Below are positions 24,983 to 33,928 of a stretch of DNA of 64,000 nucleotides, piece after piece (position 1 is the stretch's first letter; every line of letters starts with the position of its first letter). The notes under the pieces are model-generated. The model had not been told where the DNA came from and ran no database searches. It saw only the letters and a program-made list of their open reading frames with translations. A program made the translations under genes and the position numbers. The stretch comes from Sporofaciens musculi (GTDB lineage: Bacteria; Bacillota; Clostridia; Lachnospirales; Lachnospiraceae). The stretch lies in contig NZ_WUQX01000001.1 in the NCBI RefSeq assembly GCF_009830285.1, forward strand, positions 248,001 through 312,000, in the 5' to 3' direction.

Positions 24983-25483
24983 CTATTTCTGTTTTCCCTT
25001 AACGGAGTTCTTGGTCGTAGTTTTACTCTTTGTCTCTTTTTCGTTTTTCTTAGGCTTTATCCGTTCTAATAACTCTTTTAAGATTTTCTTTCTGGGATAT
25101 TCCACCAGTTTCCAATAGGACTGGCTATGGCGGATTCCCAGAAAAAGCGGATGGACGCCGATATTATCATTAATATAATTCATATTTTCCTCATTCACGG
25201 TTAATCCGGCTAAGGAAAGTCGGCTCTGCGTCACCTGTGCAAACAGATTAATGATGGTGTATGAATTTAATCCCAATTCAGCAAGATGGTTCAGAAGATG
25301 GTTATTAGTGGAATCCTCCACATAGCAATTTTCCTGCGTTCTGGTAGGGTATAATAAGATAAAGTATGCATGACTGCCTGCAATCCCCGTAATCTCTTTC
25401 TTAATGCTGTATGTCCTGTTCCCGTCCTCTGATGATAGTATCTCTGTTTTCACAGCTATTTCCGTTTTTACTAAGTTTTTCAT
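24983..25483 (-). CDS. DUF1643-like protein
   Basis: The protein has 166 residues. RTYSIKKEI.GIAGSHAYFILLYPTRTQENCYVEDSTNNHLLNHLAELGLNSYTIINLFAQVT fits the DUF1643 pattern (a short 'NP/YP' strand, a D.T..N segment, and a '..vvNLfa' strand). A basic disordered tail (about 145-166) follows. The function of DUF1643 is unknown. A truncated, decayed copy of its C-terminal half lies at 29330-29548 beside the second Rpn gene. It converges with the HTH gene, 5 bp apart. Confidence 0.6.
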   Translation of the reverse strand: MKNLVKTEIAVKTEILSSEDGNRTYSIKKEITGIAGSHAYFILLYPTRTQENCYVEDSTNNHLLNHLAELGLNSYTIINLFAQVTQSRLSLAGLTVNEENMNYINDNIGVHPLFLGIRHSQSYWKLVEYPRKKILKELLERIKPKKNEKETKSKTTTKNSVKGKQK

Positions 25484-25508
25484 AGGTTTTCCCCTTTCTT
25501 TTTTTCGA

Positions 25509-26069
25509 TTAAAGAATGATGTAGTAATTATTTAATAAATCAAAATATAACTCGTTCCCTAAGAAATCTGAGTTATCTAAAGTATCCGTAACCAAAACAG
25601 ACAAATCTGTTTTATTTACCAGTTTCTTGATATAGGTTTCCGTCCGTTTTCTCCATAGGTCTTTTCCAGATTCATCCATACTTCCATATTCTAAGAATGA
25701 CCAGTATAGTTCTTCGCCCCGTTCCGTTAGCAATCTCCCTATATGGTTTAATTCCTTATAAGAAAGAGGCATAATACACCCAAAGACTTTTAAATATATT
25801 TCATTTACCCCAAACTTTCTTAAATAGCCTTCCTCATTACGGTAAAATTGCAGGGTGGATTCATTTTCATATAACGATAAGTATTGCTGATATAGGTTTT
25901 CCCATTCTTTCGGATAAAGGGAGATATAAGCAGTCAGTTCCTCAATCCATTCCTTTTCCGTACCCTCATAGAAATCCGACGGTTTGTTAATATCATGCAG
26001 ATTCAGACATTCATTGCCATTTTCCTAGTAATTGCCTTCATATAATCTCTGCTCAAAATTTTTACTCAT
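25509..26069 (-). pseudogene. hypothetical protein gene with one in-frame stop
   Basis: The ATG at 26069 (AGGAAC upstream) opens a 186-codon frame to the stop at 25509, interrupted only by TAG at 26027-26025, the 15th codon. Beyond it the translation is continuous and protein-like: NECLNLHDINKPSDF, WIEELTAYISLYPKEWENLYQQYLSLYE and so on. A re-start at ATG 25772 would give only the last 87 residues. I do not recognise the family. It is acidic, with no membrane segments. The stop may be a real lesion, a sequencing error or suppressed. Confidence 0.6.
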
Positions 26070-26189
26070 AGTAGTTCCTTTCCCGAAAAATCGTAGTAAT
26101 AGCTTTATTCTATGTACCCCGTCCCTCATCCCCTCCCATAAGGGACGGGGTACACAGAAAATCCTCTACTAATCTTTCATACGAATTAA

Positions 26190-26640
26190 TTATTAAATCT
26201 CTTAGAAATTAAGTATTATTTTTAGTAACATATTATTTTTCAGATAAAGAGATTATCATAGAATTTTTAACCAAATAAATTCTTGGTTTTGTAAAATATG
26301 ATTATAGATAGTAGAATTTTTTGAAATGTATCAATATGTCTAACCTGCCGATGGCGACGGCGTCGCCATAAATGGAGATATCCATTGTAAATGACAGCAA
26401 TATAGAGACACCAAAAAAGGTTAGCATACCCCAAAATTAAGATACGCTGACCTGCTTATTAACCCTTTATAAAGTGTATGAGCGTCATATAGTAGCCGTA
26501 CAGAAACGCTTATTTCCTCTTAAATCACCCTATTTCCCTCTATTGGGACGTAAGATAATCTCTGATTTTTTCTCCCTGAAAATGAAAAAAGCCTAGTCCC
26601 AATACACCGATTGAACTAAGCCTTATGGAATGGAGTAGGG
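26190..26640. repeat. ~450-bp AT-rich direct repeat, copy 1, partner of 29575-30030
   Basis: From about 26190 the sequence matches 29575 onward almost base for base apart from a variable stretch at 26345-26375. It contains a GC-rich palindrome (GGCGACGGCGTCGCC), and ends in a conserved block (GGGACGTAAGATAATCTC to ATTGAACTAAGCCTTATGG). The last block alone is also found, more diverged, at 22225-22330. I see no gene in 26070-26641. The IS256-type element is inserted right at the end of this copy. Confidence 0.8.
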
Positions 26641-26641
26641 G

Positions 26642-28284
26642 GGTAGTGTAGAATCGAGACTGTAAATAATCTTGTGTCTTTGGAGAAATAATCTTTACTG
26701 GTAGGAATCAGATATGTAGAAATCTGCTGTCGAATATCATTACTTTTATGTTGTCGAATTCTTTTTATGATAATAGTATTACCAGATAGTCAGGTTTTAT
26801 ACATATTTATTGATTTTTTGGCACACCAATCAGACATTAGCAGCAGAAACTCTTTCCGTGGGCTCTGCCCACACCCGGCCTCCGGAATAAGACCGGGAAT
26901 TTCTGGCAATACTGCTAATGCCAATGAAATAAGGCCGGAACGTTTTGATGCGATATGTCGTTCCGGCTTTTCATTTTACAGGTACCGGGTAAGCCTCTCC
27001 CCGTACAGGACGATCAGCTGGTTCAGCACCTGGTCCCAGTTTCTGTAACGCTGTGTCCATTTTTTGATCACATTTCCACTGGCAAGATAAAGCATCTTTT
27101 CCAACGCGCTGTCGCTGGGGAATACGCTCTTTGTCTTTGTCACTTTCCGATACTGGCGGTTCAGTCCTTCTATGATATTTGTAGTATACATGATACGCCG
27201 GATATCATCTGAAAACTGAAAGAAGGAACTGACGTCTTCCCAGTTATTCTCCCAGTTACTTATCGCATAGGGGTATTTCCTTCCCCACTTTTCTTTGATC
27301 TTTTCCAGTTCTGAAAGAGCAGATGTTTCATTGGGGGCATTATATACTGCCTTGAAATCTGAGGAAAATTTCTTCTGGTCACTGTAATTGACATATTTGA
27401 AAGAATTGCGTAGCATATGGATGACACACCTCTGGATCTGGGCATCCGGATAGACTGCCCCTATCGCTTCCTTAAAACCGGGAAGCCCGTCCACGCAGAA
27501 GAACAGTACATCCTGTACACCGCGGTTTTTCAGATCATTTAACATGCCCAGCCAGAACTTGCTCGTTTCATTAGCTCCTACTGTGATGCTCAGGATATCT
27601 TTGTAACCATCTGCTGTGATGCCCAGCACGATATAAGCCGCCCGGCTTAAGATGCGCCCATCCTCCCTGACCTTGTAATGGATGCAGTCCATGAACACAA
27701 AAGGATAGATCAGATTCAACGGACGTGACTGCCATTCCTTTATTTCCGGCAGGACCCTGTCTGTGATCTTGCTGACCATTTCTGCTGACAGTTCCATCCC
27801 GTAAAGATCTTGTATCTGGTCATGGATGTCTCTTGTGCTCATGCCCCTTGCGTAGAGGGATATCACTTTTTCCTCTATCCCGGAAATATCCCGCTGGTAT
27901 TTTGGGATCAGTTTTGGCTCAAATTCCCCTTCCCTGTCCCTTGGGACATCGATCTGGAACTCTCCATACTGACTCTTCAATGTTTTAGGGGTATGTCCAT
28001 TTCTCTTATTGGATGTAGGAGCCTCTCTTTTCTGATTCTTTTCATAGCCGAGAGACGCATCCAATTCTGCCTCCATGAGTTCCTGAAGGATATCCTTGAA
28101 GCTGTCTCTGAGCAGGCTGTAGACATCAGCTACGCTGTTTAGGTTGTTATCTGCAATAATCTGTCGAATCTGTTCTTTTGTTGCTGGCATAAAAAATCCT
28201 CCTTTTCGATAAGAATTGTCATATCTTGATTCTTACCAAAAAAGAGGTATTTTTTTCCAAAGACACAAATTATTCTACACTACC
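26642..28284 (-). mobile_element. IS256-family insertion sequence
   Basis: The left end GGTAGTGTAGAAT and the inverted right end ATTCTACACTACC are perfect, and the match continues in part inward to TTGTGTCTTTGGA. The transposase is on the minus strand. The element splits the unit carrying Rpn-type copy 2 from its 3' flank. No clear 8- or 9-bp target duplication is seen. Confidence 0.85.
26976..28190 (-). CDS. IS256-family transposase (Mutator-like)
   Basis: The transposase has 404 residues, full length for the family. The DDE residues are visible in YPFVFMDCIHYKV, DVLFFCVDGLPGF and YTTNIIEGLNRQYRK. Between the second and third is the characteristic CVIHMLRN segment. The frame is intact and the terminal repeats are present, so the element may be active. 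An open gap of about 330 bp lies between its stop and the left IS end. Confidence 0.93.
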   Translation of the reverse strand: MPATKEQIRQIIADNNLNSVADVYSLLRDSFKDILQELMEAELDASLGYEKNQKREAPTSNKRNGHTPKTLKSQYGEFQIDVPRDREGEFEPKLIPKYQRDISGIEEKVISLYARGMSTRDIHDQIQDLYGMELSAEMVSKITDRVLPEIKEWQSRPLNLIYPFVFMDCIHYKVREDGRILSRAAYIVLGITADGYKDILSITVGANETSKFWLGMLNDLKNRGVQDVLFFCVDGLPGFKEAIGAVYPDAQIQRCVIHMLRNSFKYVNYSDQKKFSSDFKAVYNAPNETSALSELEKIKEKWGRKYPYAISNWENNWEDVSSFFQFSDDIRRIMYTTNIIEGLNRQYRKVTKTKSVFPSDSALEKMLYLASGNVIKKWTQRYRNWDQVLNQLIVLYGERLTRYL

Positions 28285-28437
28285 GTAGAATCTCTCTATT
28301 AAAGCTCTATCCCCCCTATTCTCAATTAGGAATCTGACGGCAAAACGCCTTCCAATTATCCCCTTTTAGGTTATTGTCGACGTTCCGTCGCCATGATTTC
28401 CCTATAACTTTTCACCTTGATACGCCAATAGTTAGCT

Positions 28438-29283
28438 TTAAAGATACTTTTTAGAGGTTTCAGGACTCAGGTTATACTGCTGTTGAATCTTAACCCGAAT
28501 CGTCTGTAGAGGAATGTTTAACTCTTTTAATAAAGTAACTGTTCCTCTAATACCTTCTTCTCTTCCTTCCTCTCTTCCTTCTTCTCTTCCCATCTCTCTT
28601 CCCTTTTCTTCTGCTTCTTCCCAGATTTCCTGTTCTCTCATTAACAAAGTCATGTATTCCAACCTCCATTCTTCACTTGCTTTTATCTGCGCTACCCTGT
28701 CTTCAATCTCTTTTACAAAGGGACTATCACTCTTTTCTCCGTTTACATACTTAAGAAATTCTCTTATTTCCTCATCCTCTGCATTAATGTAATCCTTGGC
28801 ATTAAAAAAAATCTTCTTCGCTCCGTCGTTTAGCCTTAATTCCTTGTCCTCTATACAGAAATTCTCAAATGTATATTGTGCTTTCTCTTGATGAAATGGG
28901 TCAAATGTACAGATAAATATCACATAGCTTTCTTTTAATTTCTTGTAATTTTCGCCCTTCTCTATTGTATTCAAGTCTATCATTCCTTGATAGTAACGGC
29001 TTCTCTTCGGCAAATTCCTCTTATCTGTCGTCTGCATCTCCAAATCAAAGACCCTGTTCCCATCTTCGATATATACGTCTAAACGTATACTCTTCGCGTC
29101 CTTTTCAATATTGATTGACTTCTGTTCTTCCAAGTATACAATATCCCTAATCTTGGTTTGAAGCAGTCTCTCCAGAAGCTTTTTGCAGAGTTTCTTATCC
29201 CGCATAACCTTGGCAAACATGAAATCATCTTTTATCTCTAGTTCTTCCCATGCTTTGATTGCTTCCTGCATCTCCATCGTCAT
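28438..29283 (-). CDS. Rpn/PD-(D/E)XK nuclease family putative transposase, copy 2
   Basis: 281 residues, almost identical to copy 1 at 22481-23302. The main difference is a tandem expansion of the GREE unit near the C-terminus (MGREEGREEGREEG instead of MGREEG), plus a handful of substitutions. The DVYIEDGNRVFDLEMQT core is intact. The long sequence identity also covers the 5' side to about 29335 and about 130 bp beyond the stop, so both copies come from one duplicated or mobile unit. Confidence 0.85.
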   Translation of the reverse strand: MTMEMQEAIKAWEELEIKDDFMFAKVMRDKKLCKKLLERLLQTKIRDIVYLEEQKSINIEKDAKSIRLDVYIEDGNRVFDLEMQTTDKRNLPKRSRYYQGMIDLNTIEKGENYKKLKESYVIFICTFDPFHQEKAQYTFENFCIEDKELRLNDGAKKIFFNAKDYINAEDEEIREFLKYVNGEKSDSPFVKEIEDRVAQIKASEEWRLEYMTLLMREQEIWEEAEEKGREMGREEGREEGREEGIRGTVTLLKELNIPLQTIRVKIQQQYNLSPETSKKYL

Positions 29284-29329
29284 TCATCTCCTTTATATTA
29301 TATTACCATGTCTTTTACTTTTACTCAAT

Positions 29330-29548
29330 TTAAATCGTCGTTTTGCTCTTTGTTTCATTTTCGTTTTTCTCAGTCTTCATCCCTTCTGACAACTCCTTCA
29401 AAATTTCCTTTCTGGGATATTCCACCAGTTTCCAATCGGACTTGCTATGGCGGACTTCCAGAAAAACGGGTGGACGCCGATAATATCTTTCTTCATCCTG
29501 TCTACAGTTAGTTGATAGAGTGGTCTTGAAGGCCGTTCGCTCTCTCAT
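29330..29548 (-). pseudogene. remnant of a DUF1643-like gene
   Basis: SDWKLVEYPRKEILKELSEGMK.EKNE.ETKSKTT aligns with the C-terminal part of the intact gene at 24983-25483 (SYWKLVEYPRKKILKELLERIK). The upstream part (MRERTAFKTTLSTNC) is unrelated, so only about 60 residues of the original remain. It lies upstream of Rpn-type copy 2. Confidence 0.7.
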
Positions 29549-29574
29549 AGTTTAAGGCTTCTATACTTCATTAT

Positions 29575-30030
29575 ATATCTTAGAAGTTAGGTATTATTTT
29601 TAGTAACATATTATTTTTCAGATAAGAGATTATCATAGAATTTTTAACCGAATAAATTCTTAGTTTTGTAAAATATGATTATAGATAGTAGAATTTTTAG
29701 AAATGTATCAATATACTTGATTTGAAGATGACGACGCCGTCGCCGTTGTCGTCGCCATAAATGGAGATATTCATTGTAAATGACAGCAATATAGAGACAC
29801 CAAAAAAGATCAGCATACCCAAAAATTAAGATACGCTGACCTGCTTATTAACCATTTATAAAGTGTTTGAGCGTCATATGATAGCCGTACATAAACGCTT
29901 ATTTCCTCTTAAATCACCCTATTTTCCCCTATTGGGACGTAAGATAATCTCTGATTTTTTCTTCCGGAAAATGAAAAAAGCCTAGTCCCAATACACCGAT
30001 TGAACTAAGCCTTATGGATGGAGCAGACGC
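29575..30030. repeat. ~450-bp AT-rich direct repeat, copy 2
   Basis: Matches 26190-26640 almost throughout. It ends in the same conserved block and runs on into GGAGCAGACGCTTTTCTATA, which resembles the flank of Rpn-type copy 1 (GAGCAGACACTTTTCTATA). It therefore looks like a flank from which the Rpn gene has been lost. No gene is seen in 29549-30076. Confidence 0.8.
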
Positions 30031-30076
30031 TTTTCTATACGAACTTCGTTCGTGGGTCCCTCCTTACCACAAATAA

Positions 30077-30149
30077 TGGAGTATAGGGGAGTCGAACCCC
30101 TGGCCTCAACAATGCGAATGTTGCGCGCTCCCAACTGCGCTAATACCCC
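30077..30149 (-). tRNA. tRNA-Ala, anticodon CGC
   Basis: A full cloverleaf on the minus strand: acceptor GGGGTAT pairing with ATACTCC, D stem GCGC/GCGC, anticodon stem CAACA/TGTTG with loop TTCGCAT (anticodon CGC, codon GCG), T arm AGGGG TTCGACT CCCCT. The third base pair of the acceptor is G:U, the identity element of alanine tRNA. CCA is not encoded beyond the discriminator A. It sits at the right edge of the accessory region. Confidence 0.93.
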
Positions 30150-30204
30150 ATGCCCAAATTATAGCACAAATCCTCCTGGAAGAAAAGATAAATTTCCTAA
30201 AAAT

Positions 30205-31101
30205 CTATCTCTTTGCCTTCCGATATCCTGCGTTCTGAGCCTCCTCCTCGGTCTGGAATACCACCAAATGTTTAGAATCCGCCATTTCTTCATACGCCGC
30301 CTGTCCTGGACAATGATAAATCTTCGACCTGGAATTCCCGCGAATTACTCCCTTGGAATCCTCCGCCTGTGTAATATCCTTATCTCCCTTTGCATTATCT
30401 CCGGTGGCATAATCAATGGAAACACCAGGCTGCACATTATAGACAAACACATTAAAAGAAATCGATTCTCCCTCGTCCTCTACGGAATAGGCCTCCATCT
30501 GAACGCCATTTGCCAGAAGGTTATCCCCCTCAAAAACCGGAGTAACCCTGTATAAGACATGACAATCTGTTTCCTTCACATAATCCGCCACCATATTTTC
30601 AAACGGCAGCATCCCTTCTACGTTCATATACCGAGTACCTGTAATCAGATTCCTTTCATTGGCATTCTCCCCAGATAACTGATAACCAATCAAATGACAC
30701 CGATTATAAAGATATTTACCGTCCACATGCTCATATTTAACAGTCTGCCATCCAGTCGGCTTCACCTGACTAATACTCTCCCTCTCCCCCGTCGGCATCA
30801 AGTCCGCACCCACACTGGCATAGGCCACCCCGCATCTTCCAAGGCTGTCCAACTCACTGTACGTTTCAAACGACTCCTCGCCAGACCCATCATCGGGAAA
30901 ATCCGGTTCATTTCCATTAATCTCCACATACGGCTCACCGGAATACTCTGGAATATCATCAAGGGAAATGCTCTCCTTACCGCCTTGTATCTCACTTTTC
31001 AAGCTATCTTCTGCACATGCCGTCAGAAACAAACAGCAGATTACCGCCAACAGCCAGCCATATACCTTTTTATGCCCGCAAAACCTAGAATTCTTCATCA
31101 T
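30205..31101 (-). CDS. secreted DNA/RNA non-specific endonuclease lipoprotein
   Basis: The protein has 298 residues. A signal peptide ends in a lipobox (CCLFLTACAED), so it is probably anchored to the outer face of the membrane. The domain at about 85-240 has YNRCHLIGYQLSGENANERNLITGTRYMN, the beta-beta-alpha-metal nuclease core with catalytic His and the metal-binding Asn, as in EndA and DNA-entry nucleases. The role may be nutrient scavenging or DNA uptake. The start overlaps the stop of the upstream gene (31098-31505). Confidence 0.87.
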   Translation of the reverse strand: MMKNSRFCGHKKVYGWLLAVICCLFLTACAEDSLKSEIQGGKESISLDDIPEYSGEPYVEINGNEPDFPDDGSGEESFETYSELDSLGRCGVAYASVGADLMPTGERESISQVKPTGWQTVKYEHVDGKYLYNRCHLIGYQLSGENANERNLITGTRYMNVEGMLPFENMVADYVKETDCHVLYRVTPVFEGDNLLANGVQMEAYSVEDEGESISFNVFVYNVQPGVSIDYATGDNAKGDKDITQAEDSKGVIRGNSRSKIYHCPGQAAYEEMADSKHLVVFQTEEEAQNAGYRKAKR

Positions 31102-31505
31102 ATCTTTTTATAGACCTCCTTTGTAATTCTCTCATGGGACGATCCCTTGAATTCCTCCGTTCTCTCTAACATCCATTTTTCATTTAAGTCCAGAGTAAAA
31201 TAAACATCTGCCGGATAACGGCGGTTCCATCTATACAAAATCACAGCCTCAATCCTTTGCAGATACTCCCCCACATCTGCATCCTCCACAAAGCAAAACT
31301 CGCCTTCCTTCGCCTCACCAAGAAAATTCTCTGAAACAACAATTCCCACAGCATCTTTAAACAATTTTCCGGAATACCCGTTCATATAGAGTTTCTTTCC
31401 CCCACATTCCTTCTGCAAATTCTCCCGCAACACCCGATCCTGGCTCTGGCGGCGGCGGTGAAACATCATTCCATTCTTTTCATCCACGCATACAACCACT
31501 ATCAT
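31098..31505 (-). CDS. hypothetical protein coupled to the nuclease gene
   Basis: 135 residues, with no family recognised with confidence. The start MIVVVCVDEKNGMMF recalls the first strand of dihydrofolate-reductase-like folds, but the catalytic residues of that family are not seen. It overlaps the nuclease lipoprotein start by 4 nt, so the two genes form an operon. It has no signal peptide. Confidence 0.6.
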   Translation of the reverse strand: MIVVVCVDEKNGMMFHRRRQSQDRVLRENLQKECGGKKLYMNGYSGKLFKDAVGIVVSENFLGEAKEGEFCFVEDADVGEYLQRIEAVILYRWNRRYPADVYFTLDLNEKWMLERTEEFKGSSHERITKEVYKKI

Positions 31506-31509
31506 TTAT

Positions 31510-32046
31510 TTACCAAGCCCTCCCACATATACTTTTCAACGAAGCAATCCATTCTTCGATTGCCTGTACCAATATAAACTGCTGCTTTAGAACCTCTTTC
31601 CCTGTCAATGGGACATTGTCATCCTTTTCTTTTAGAGAAATGTTTTCATTCAAATAATCTTTCAGCATCTTTACATGCTCCTCAATATTGTCCAGACATT
31701 CCTTCTGCATCTCCTTAGACATACTCTCCAAATTCACAATAACTGCATTAAAATCTAAAAATATATTGACAGGCTTGCAGGATATTTCAAGCATTAACTT
31801 CTCAAATTCTTTCTTGCCTTCATCCGTCAATGTATAAACAGCCTTTTCGGGCATTCTTCCATCTTTTTCAATATGACTTGAAATAAACCCCTTATCCTCC
31901 AACTGAAGCACTTTTTTATAAATAGACGGTGTACTAATTTTGACCCACTTTGAAATATTCCTATAATCCACCAGTTTCTGAATATCGTATGCACTCAAAG
32001 ATTCCTTCCTCAGCATACCCAAAACAATTAAATCAATGGTAGCCAT
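31510..32046 (-). CDS. PadR-family transcriptional regulator, paralogue of 54961-55488
   Basis: 178 residues. The winged-helix domain (MATIDLIVLGMLRKESLSAYDIQKLV...STPSIYKKVLQLEDKGFI) is followed by a Vir-type C-terminal helical domain. It is very similar along its whole length to the regulator at 54961-55488. It is divergent from a wrecked MATE pump, just as its paralogue is divergent from an intact one, so it probably repressed that pump. The shared promoter region has TATAGTA-type repeats. Confidence 0.88.
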   Translation of the reverse strand: MATIDLIVLGMLRKESLSAYDIQKLVDYRNISKWVKISTPSIYKKVLQLEDKGFISSHIEKDGRMPEKAVYTLTDEGKKEFEKLMLEISCKPVNIFLDFNAVIVNLESMSKEMQKECLDNIEEHVKMLKDYLNENISLKEKDDNVPLTGKEVLKQQFILVQAIEEWIASLKSICGRAW

Positions 32047-32077
32047 AAAAAACTACTCCCTTCCCCATATTCAATTC

Positions 32078-32106
32078 TTGACACCTAGTATAAATTATAG
32101 TATTAT
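32078..32106 (+). promoter_or_regulatory. promoter of the decayed MATE gene with overlapping operator-like repeats
   Basis: TTGACA (32078-32083) and TATTAT (32101-32106) are 17 bp apart. The spacer and following bases hold TAGTATAAATTATAGTA and further TATAGTA copies (to 32143), a likely PadR operator. Similar repeats lie in the intact pair at 54870-54945. Confidence 0.55.
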
Positions 32107-32179
32107 AGATTTTACATTGCAATTACTATATTTTTATAGTATTATAATATTATTTATTTTAGCAAGGAGAAATGAGACT

Positions 32180-32982
32180 ATGAACAACAAGAAGACAGAA
32201 CTTCTCGGAAACGCACCTATTCCCAAAGCTCTCTTAGCAATGGAAATTCCTACCATGATTGGGATGTAGGTAAATGCTTTCTATAATCTTGTAGACGCGT
32301 ATTTTGTCAGCGGATTAAGTGAAAGCCAAATGGGGGTAATCTCCATCTATACCTTGCTGGACGTAGTCCACCCATCCGAAGGGTATGCTTTACGGTGTGC
32401 CCTTGGGTATACCCTCTTGGACAAATTATTGTCGGACTTGGCCTGCTGTTCGGCAACGGCGCTGCCTCCTATATCTCTCGGCTGCTTGGCCACGGAGACG
32501 CAAAAAATGCTGATAAAGTTGCAAGTACAGCTATATACAGCAGTATTTTCGTAAGTGCAGCCATAATTATCATTTTTACAATTTTCTTACATCCCATCTT
32601 GACACTTTTAGGTGCAACGGACAGTATCCTTCCCTATGCTTCCACCTATGCGAGCATTTATATTATTTCCAGCATTTTTAATGTGTTTAATGTGACTATG
32701 AACAATATTGTGACAAGTGAAGGCGCTGCCTCTTTGCGCGCAAATGGCATTACTATGATGCTTTTTGGATTTCATACAGTATATTCCCCCTGTTCCTGGC
32801 TCTGGGAAAAGGCAGAGGATTTATCCTTGGTGCGTGCAGACAAGGCATATGCTTTATTCCTGTCATTTTATTTCTTCCAAATATATGGGGGTGAACGGAA
32901 TTATCTATGCTCAGCCGATTGCGGATCTACTGACTGCCATCATTACCATTTGTATGGCAGTATCGCTTCATAAATCTTTATA
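32180..32982 (+). pseudogene. MATE multidrug efflux pump, multiply broken
   Basis: The first codons (LLGNAPIPKALLAMEIPTMIGM) match the intact pump at 53452-54837. The gene then has a TAG for Leu at 32267-32269, a 62-nt insertion at 32351-32412 (a copy of the dispersed element), an in-frame loss of roughly 200 codons joining NIVTSEGAA to SLRANG, and two frameshifts near 32790 and 32890. The final bits (GFILGACRQGICFIPVIL, then NGIIYAQPIADLLTAIITICMA) are still readable in shifted frames. No function can remain. Confidence 0.93.
32348..32411 (+). repeat. dispersed ~64-bp element, copy C, inside the MATE pseudogene
   Basis: TATACCTTGCTGGACG to GTGCCCTTGGGTATA. Comparison with the intact pump shows the reading frame ISIY...PLGQIIVG resumes directly after it, so it was inserted into a TAT target and not part of the ancestor. 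Confidence 0.8.
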
Positions 32983-33052
32983 AAAAATTACCTGCCATAA
33001 CTACAAAAAGTCTCTCCATATGGAAGATAAGCTTTCTGACTTTATAAAAAGC

Positions 33053-33928
33053 TTATCTTCTTTCCGAAAGAAACAACCCCATTAAGGTAAAGCCTATTCC
33101 AAGCATAGCCATCCATGTAATTGTTTCTTTCAACACAATAACCGATGTGACAACGGTAATAACAGGAACCATATAGATATACACACTTGTTTTGACAGCG
33201 CCAAGTATTTTGACAGCATAATTCCAAGTTACGAAACAGAGCGCTGATGCACCAATACCTAAATAACTAAGATTTATGGTATACTCTGGCTTTATAAAAT
33301 TTTGAACATTCAAGTTAAAATCAAAAATAATAAGGAATGGAAGCATAAAAATAATTCCGTATACAAATATCCTCCTTGTGGTTTGAATTGTATGATATCC
33401 GAAGCTGCTGATTTTTCGTGTAAGTAACGAATAAACTGCCCATACGAAGGCTGCCGCAATCGCTAAAATATCCCCAATAGGGTTTAGATTCAATTTTGAA
33501 CCGTTAAAACTGATGAGGCATACTCCAATCATAGCCACACTAAAACCTACAAAGAATTGTACTTTTAATTTTTCTTCTGTTTTCATAAATAGATGAGATA
33601 AAACAGCGGTAAAAAATGGTGCGACAGAAATAATAACACCAACATTAGAAGCCATTGTATAGGTTAATGCTATGTTTTCAAGCAAATAATATAAACATAT
33701 ACCACACAGCCCCGCAGCCGCAAATATAATCTCCTGTTTTTTGTCCCTTAATTTTAAGCGTTTGGGATAAACAGTTATTAACACAATTAATCCAAGTAAA
33801 AATCTGTAAAATAGTATTTCTATCGGTGTAAACTCTGTAAGCAGTATTTTTGTAGATATGAAAGTAGTGCCCCAAATTGCAATCGTAATTAGAGCTGTGA
33901 TATGTCCTGTGGTAGTTCCTTTATCCAT
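33053..33928 (-). CDS. EamA/DMT-superfamily transporter
   Basis: 291 residues with ten predicted membrane helices in two EamA halves. AIWGTTFISTKILLTEFTPIEILFYRFLLGLI begins the first, and the second starts around residue 150 (GDILAIAAAFVWAVYSLLTRK). The substrate of these drug/metabolite exporters cannot be told. Its start overlaps the end of the AraC gene by 8 nt, so it is coupled to it and likely regulated by it. Confidence 0.9.
   Translation of the reverse strand: MDKGTTTGHITALITIAIWGTTFISTKILLTEFTPIEILFYRFLLGLIVLITVYPKRLKLRDKKQEIIFAAAGLCGICLYYLLENIALTYTMASNVGVIISVAPFFTAVLSHLFMKTEEKLKVQFFVGFSVAMIGVCLISFNGSKLNLNPIGDILAIAAAFVWAVYSLLTRKISSFGYHTIQTTRRIFVYGIIFMLPFLIIFDFNLNVQNFIKPEYTINLSYLGIGASALCFVTWNYAVKILGAVKTSVYIYMVPVITVVTSVIVLKETITWMAMLGIGFTLMGLFLSERR

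Noticed and set aside
26340..26380. GC-rich palindrome in the repeat considered as a CRISPR repeat or origin
   Set aside because: Only one or two copies, no regular spacers, and it lies within the ~450-bp direct repeat.
26642..26975. A second gene at the left end of the IS256-type element
   Set aside because: The frame at 26767-27048 partly overlaps the transposase and shows no recognisable protein.
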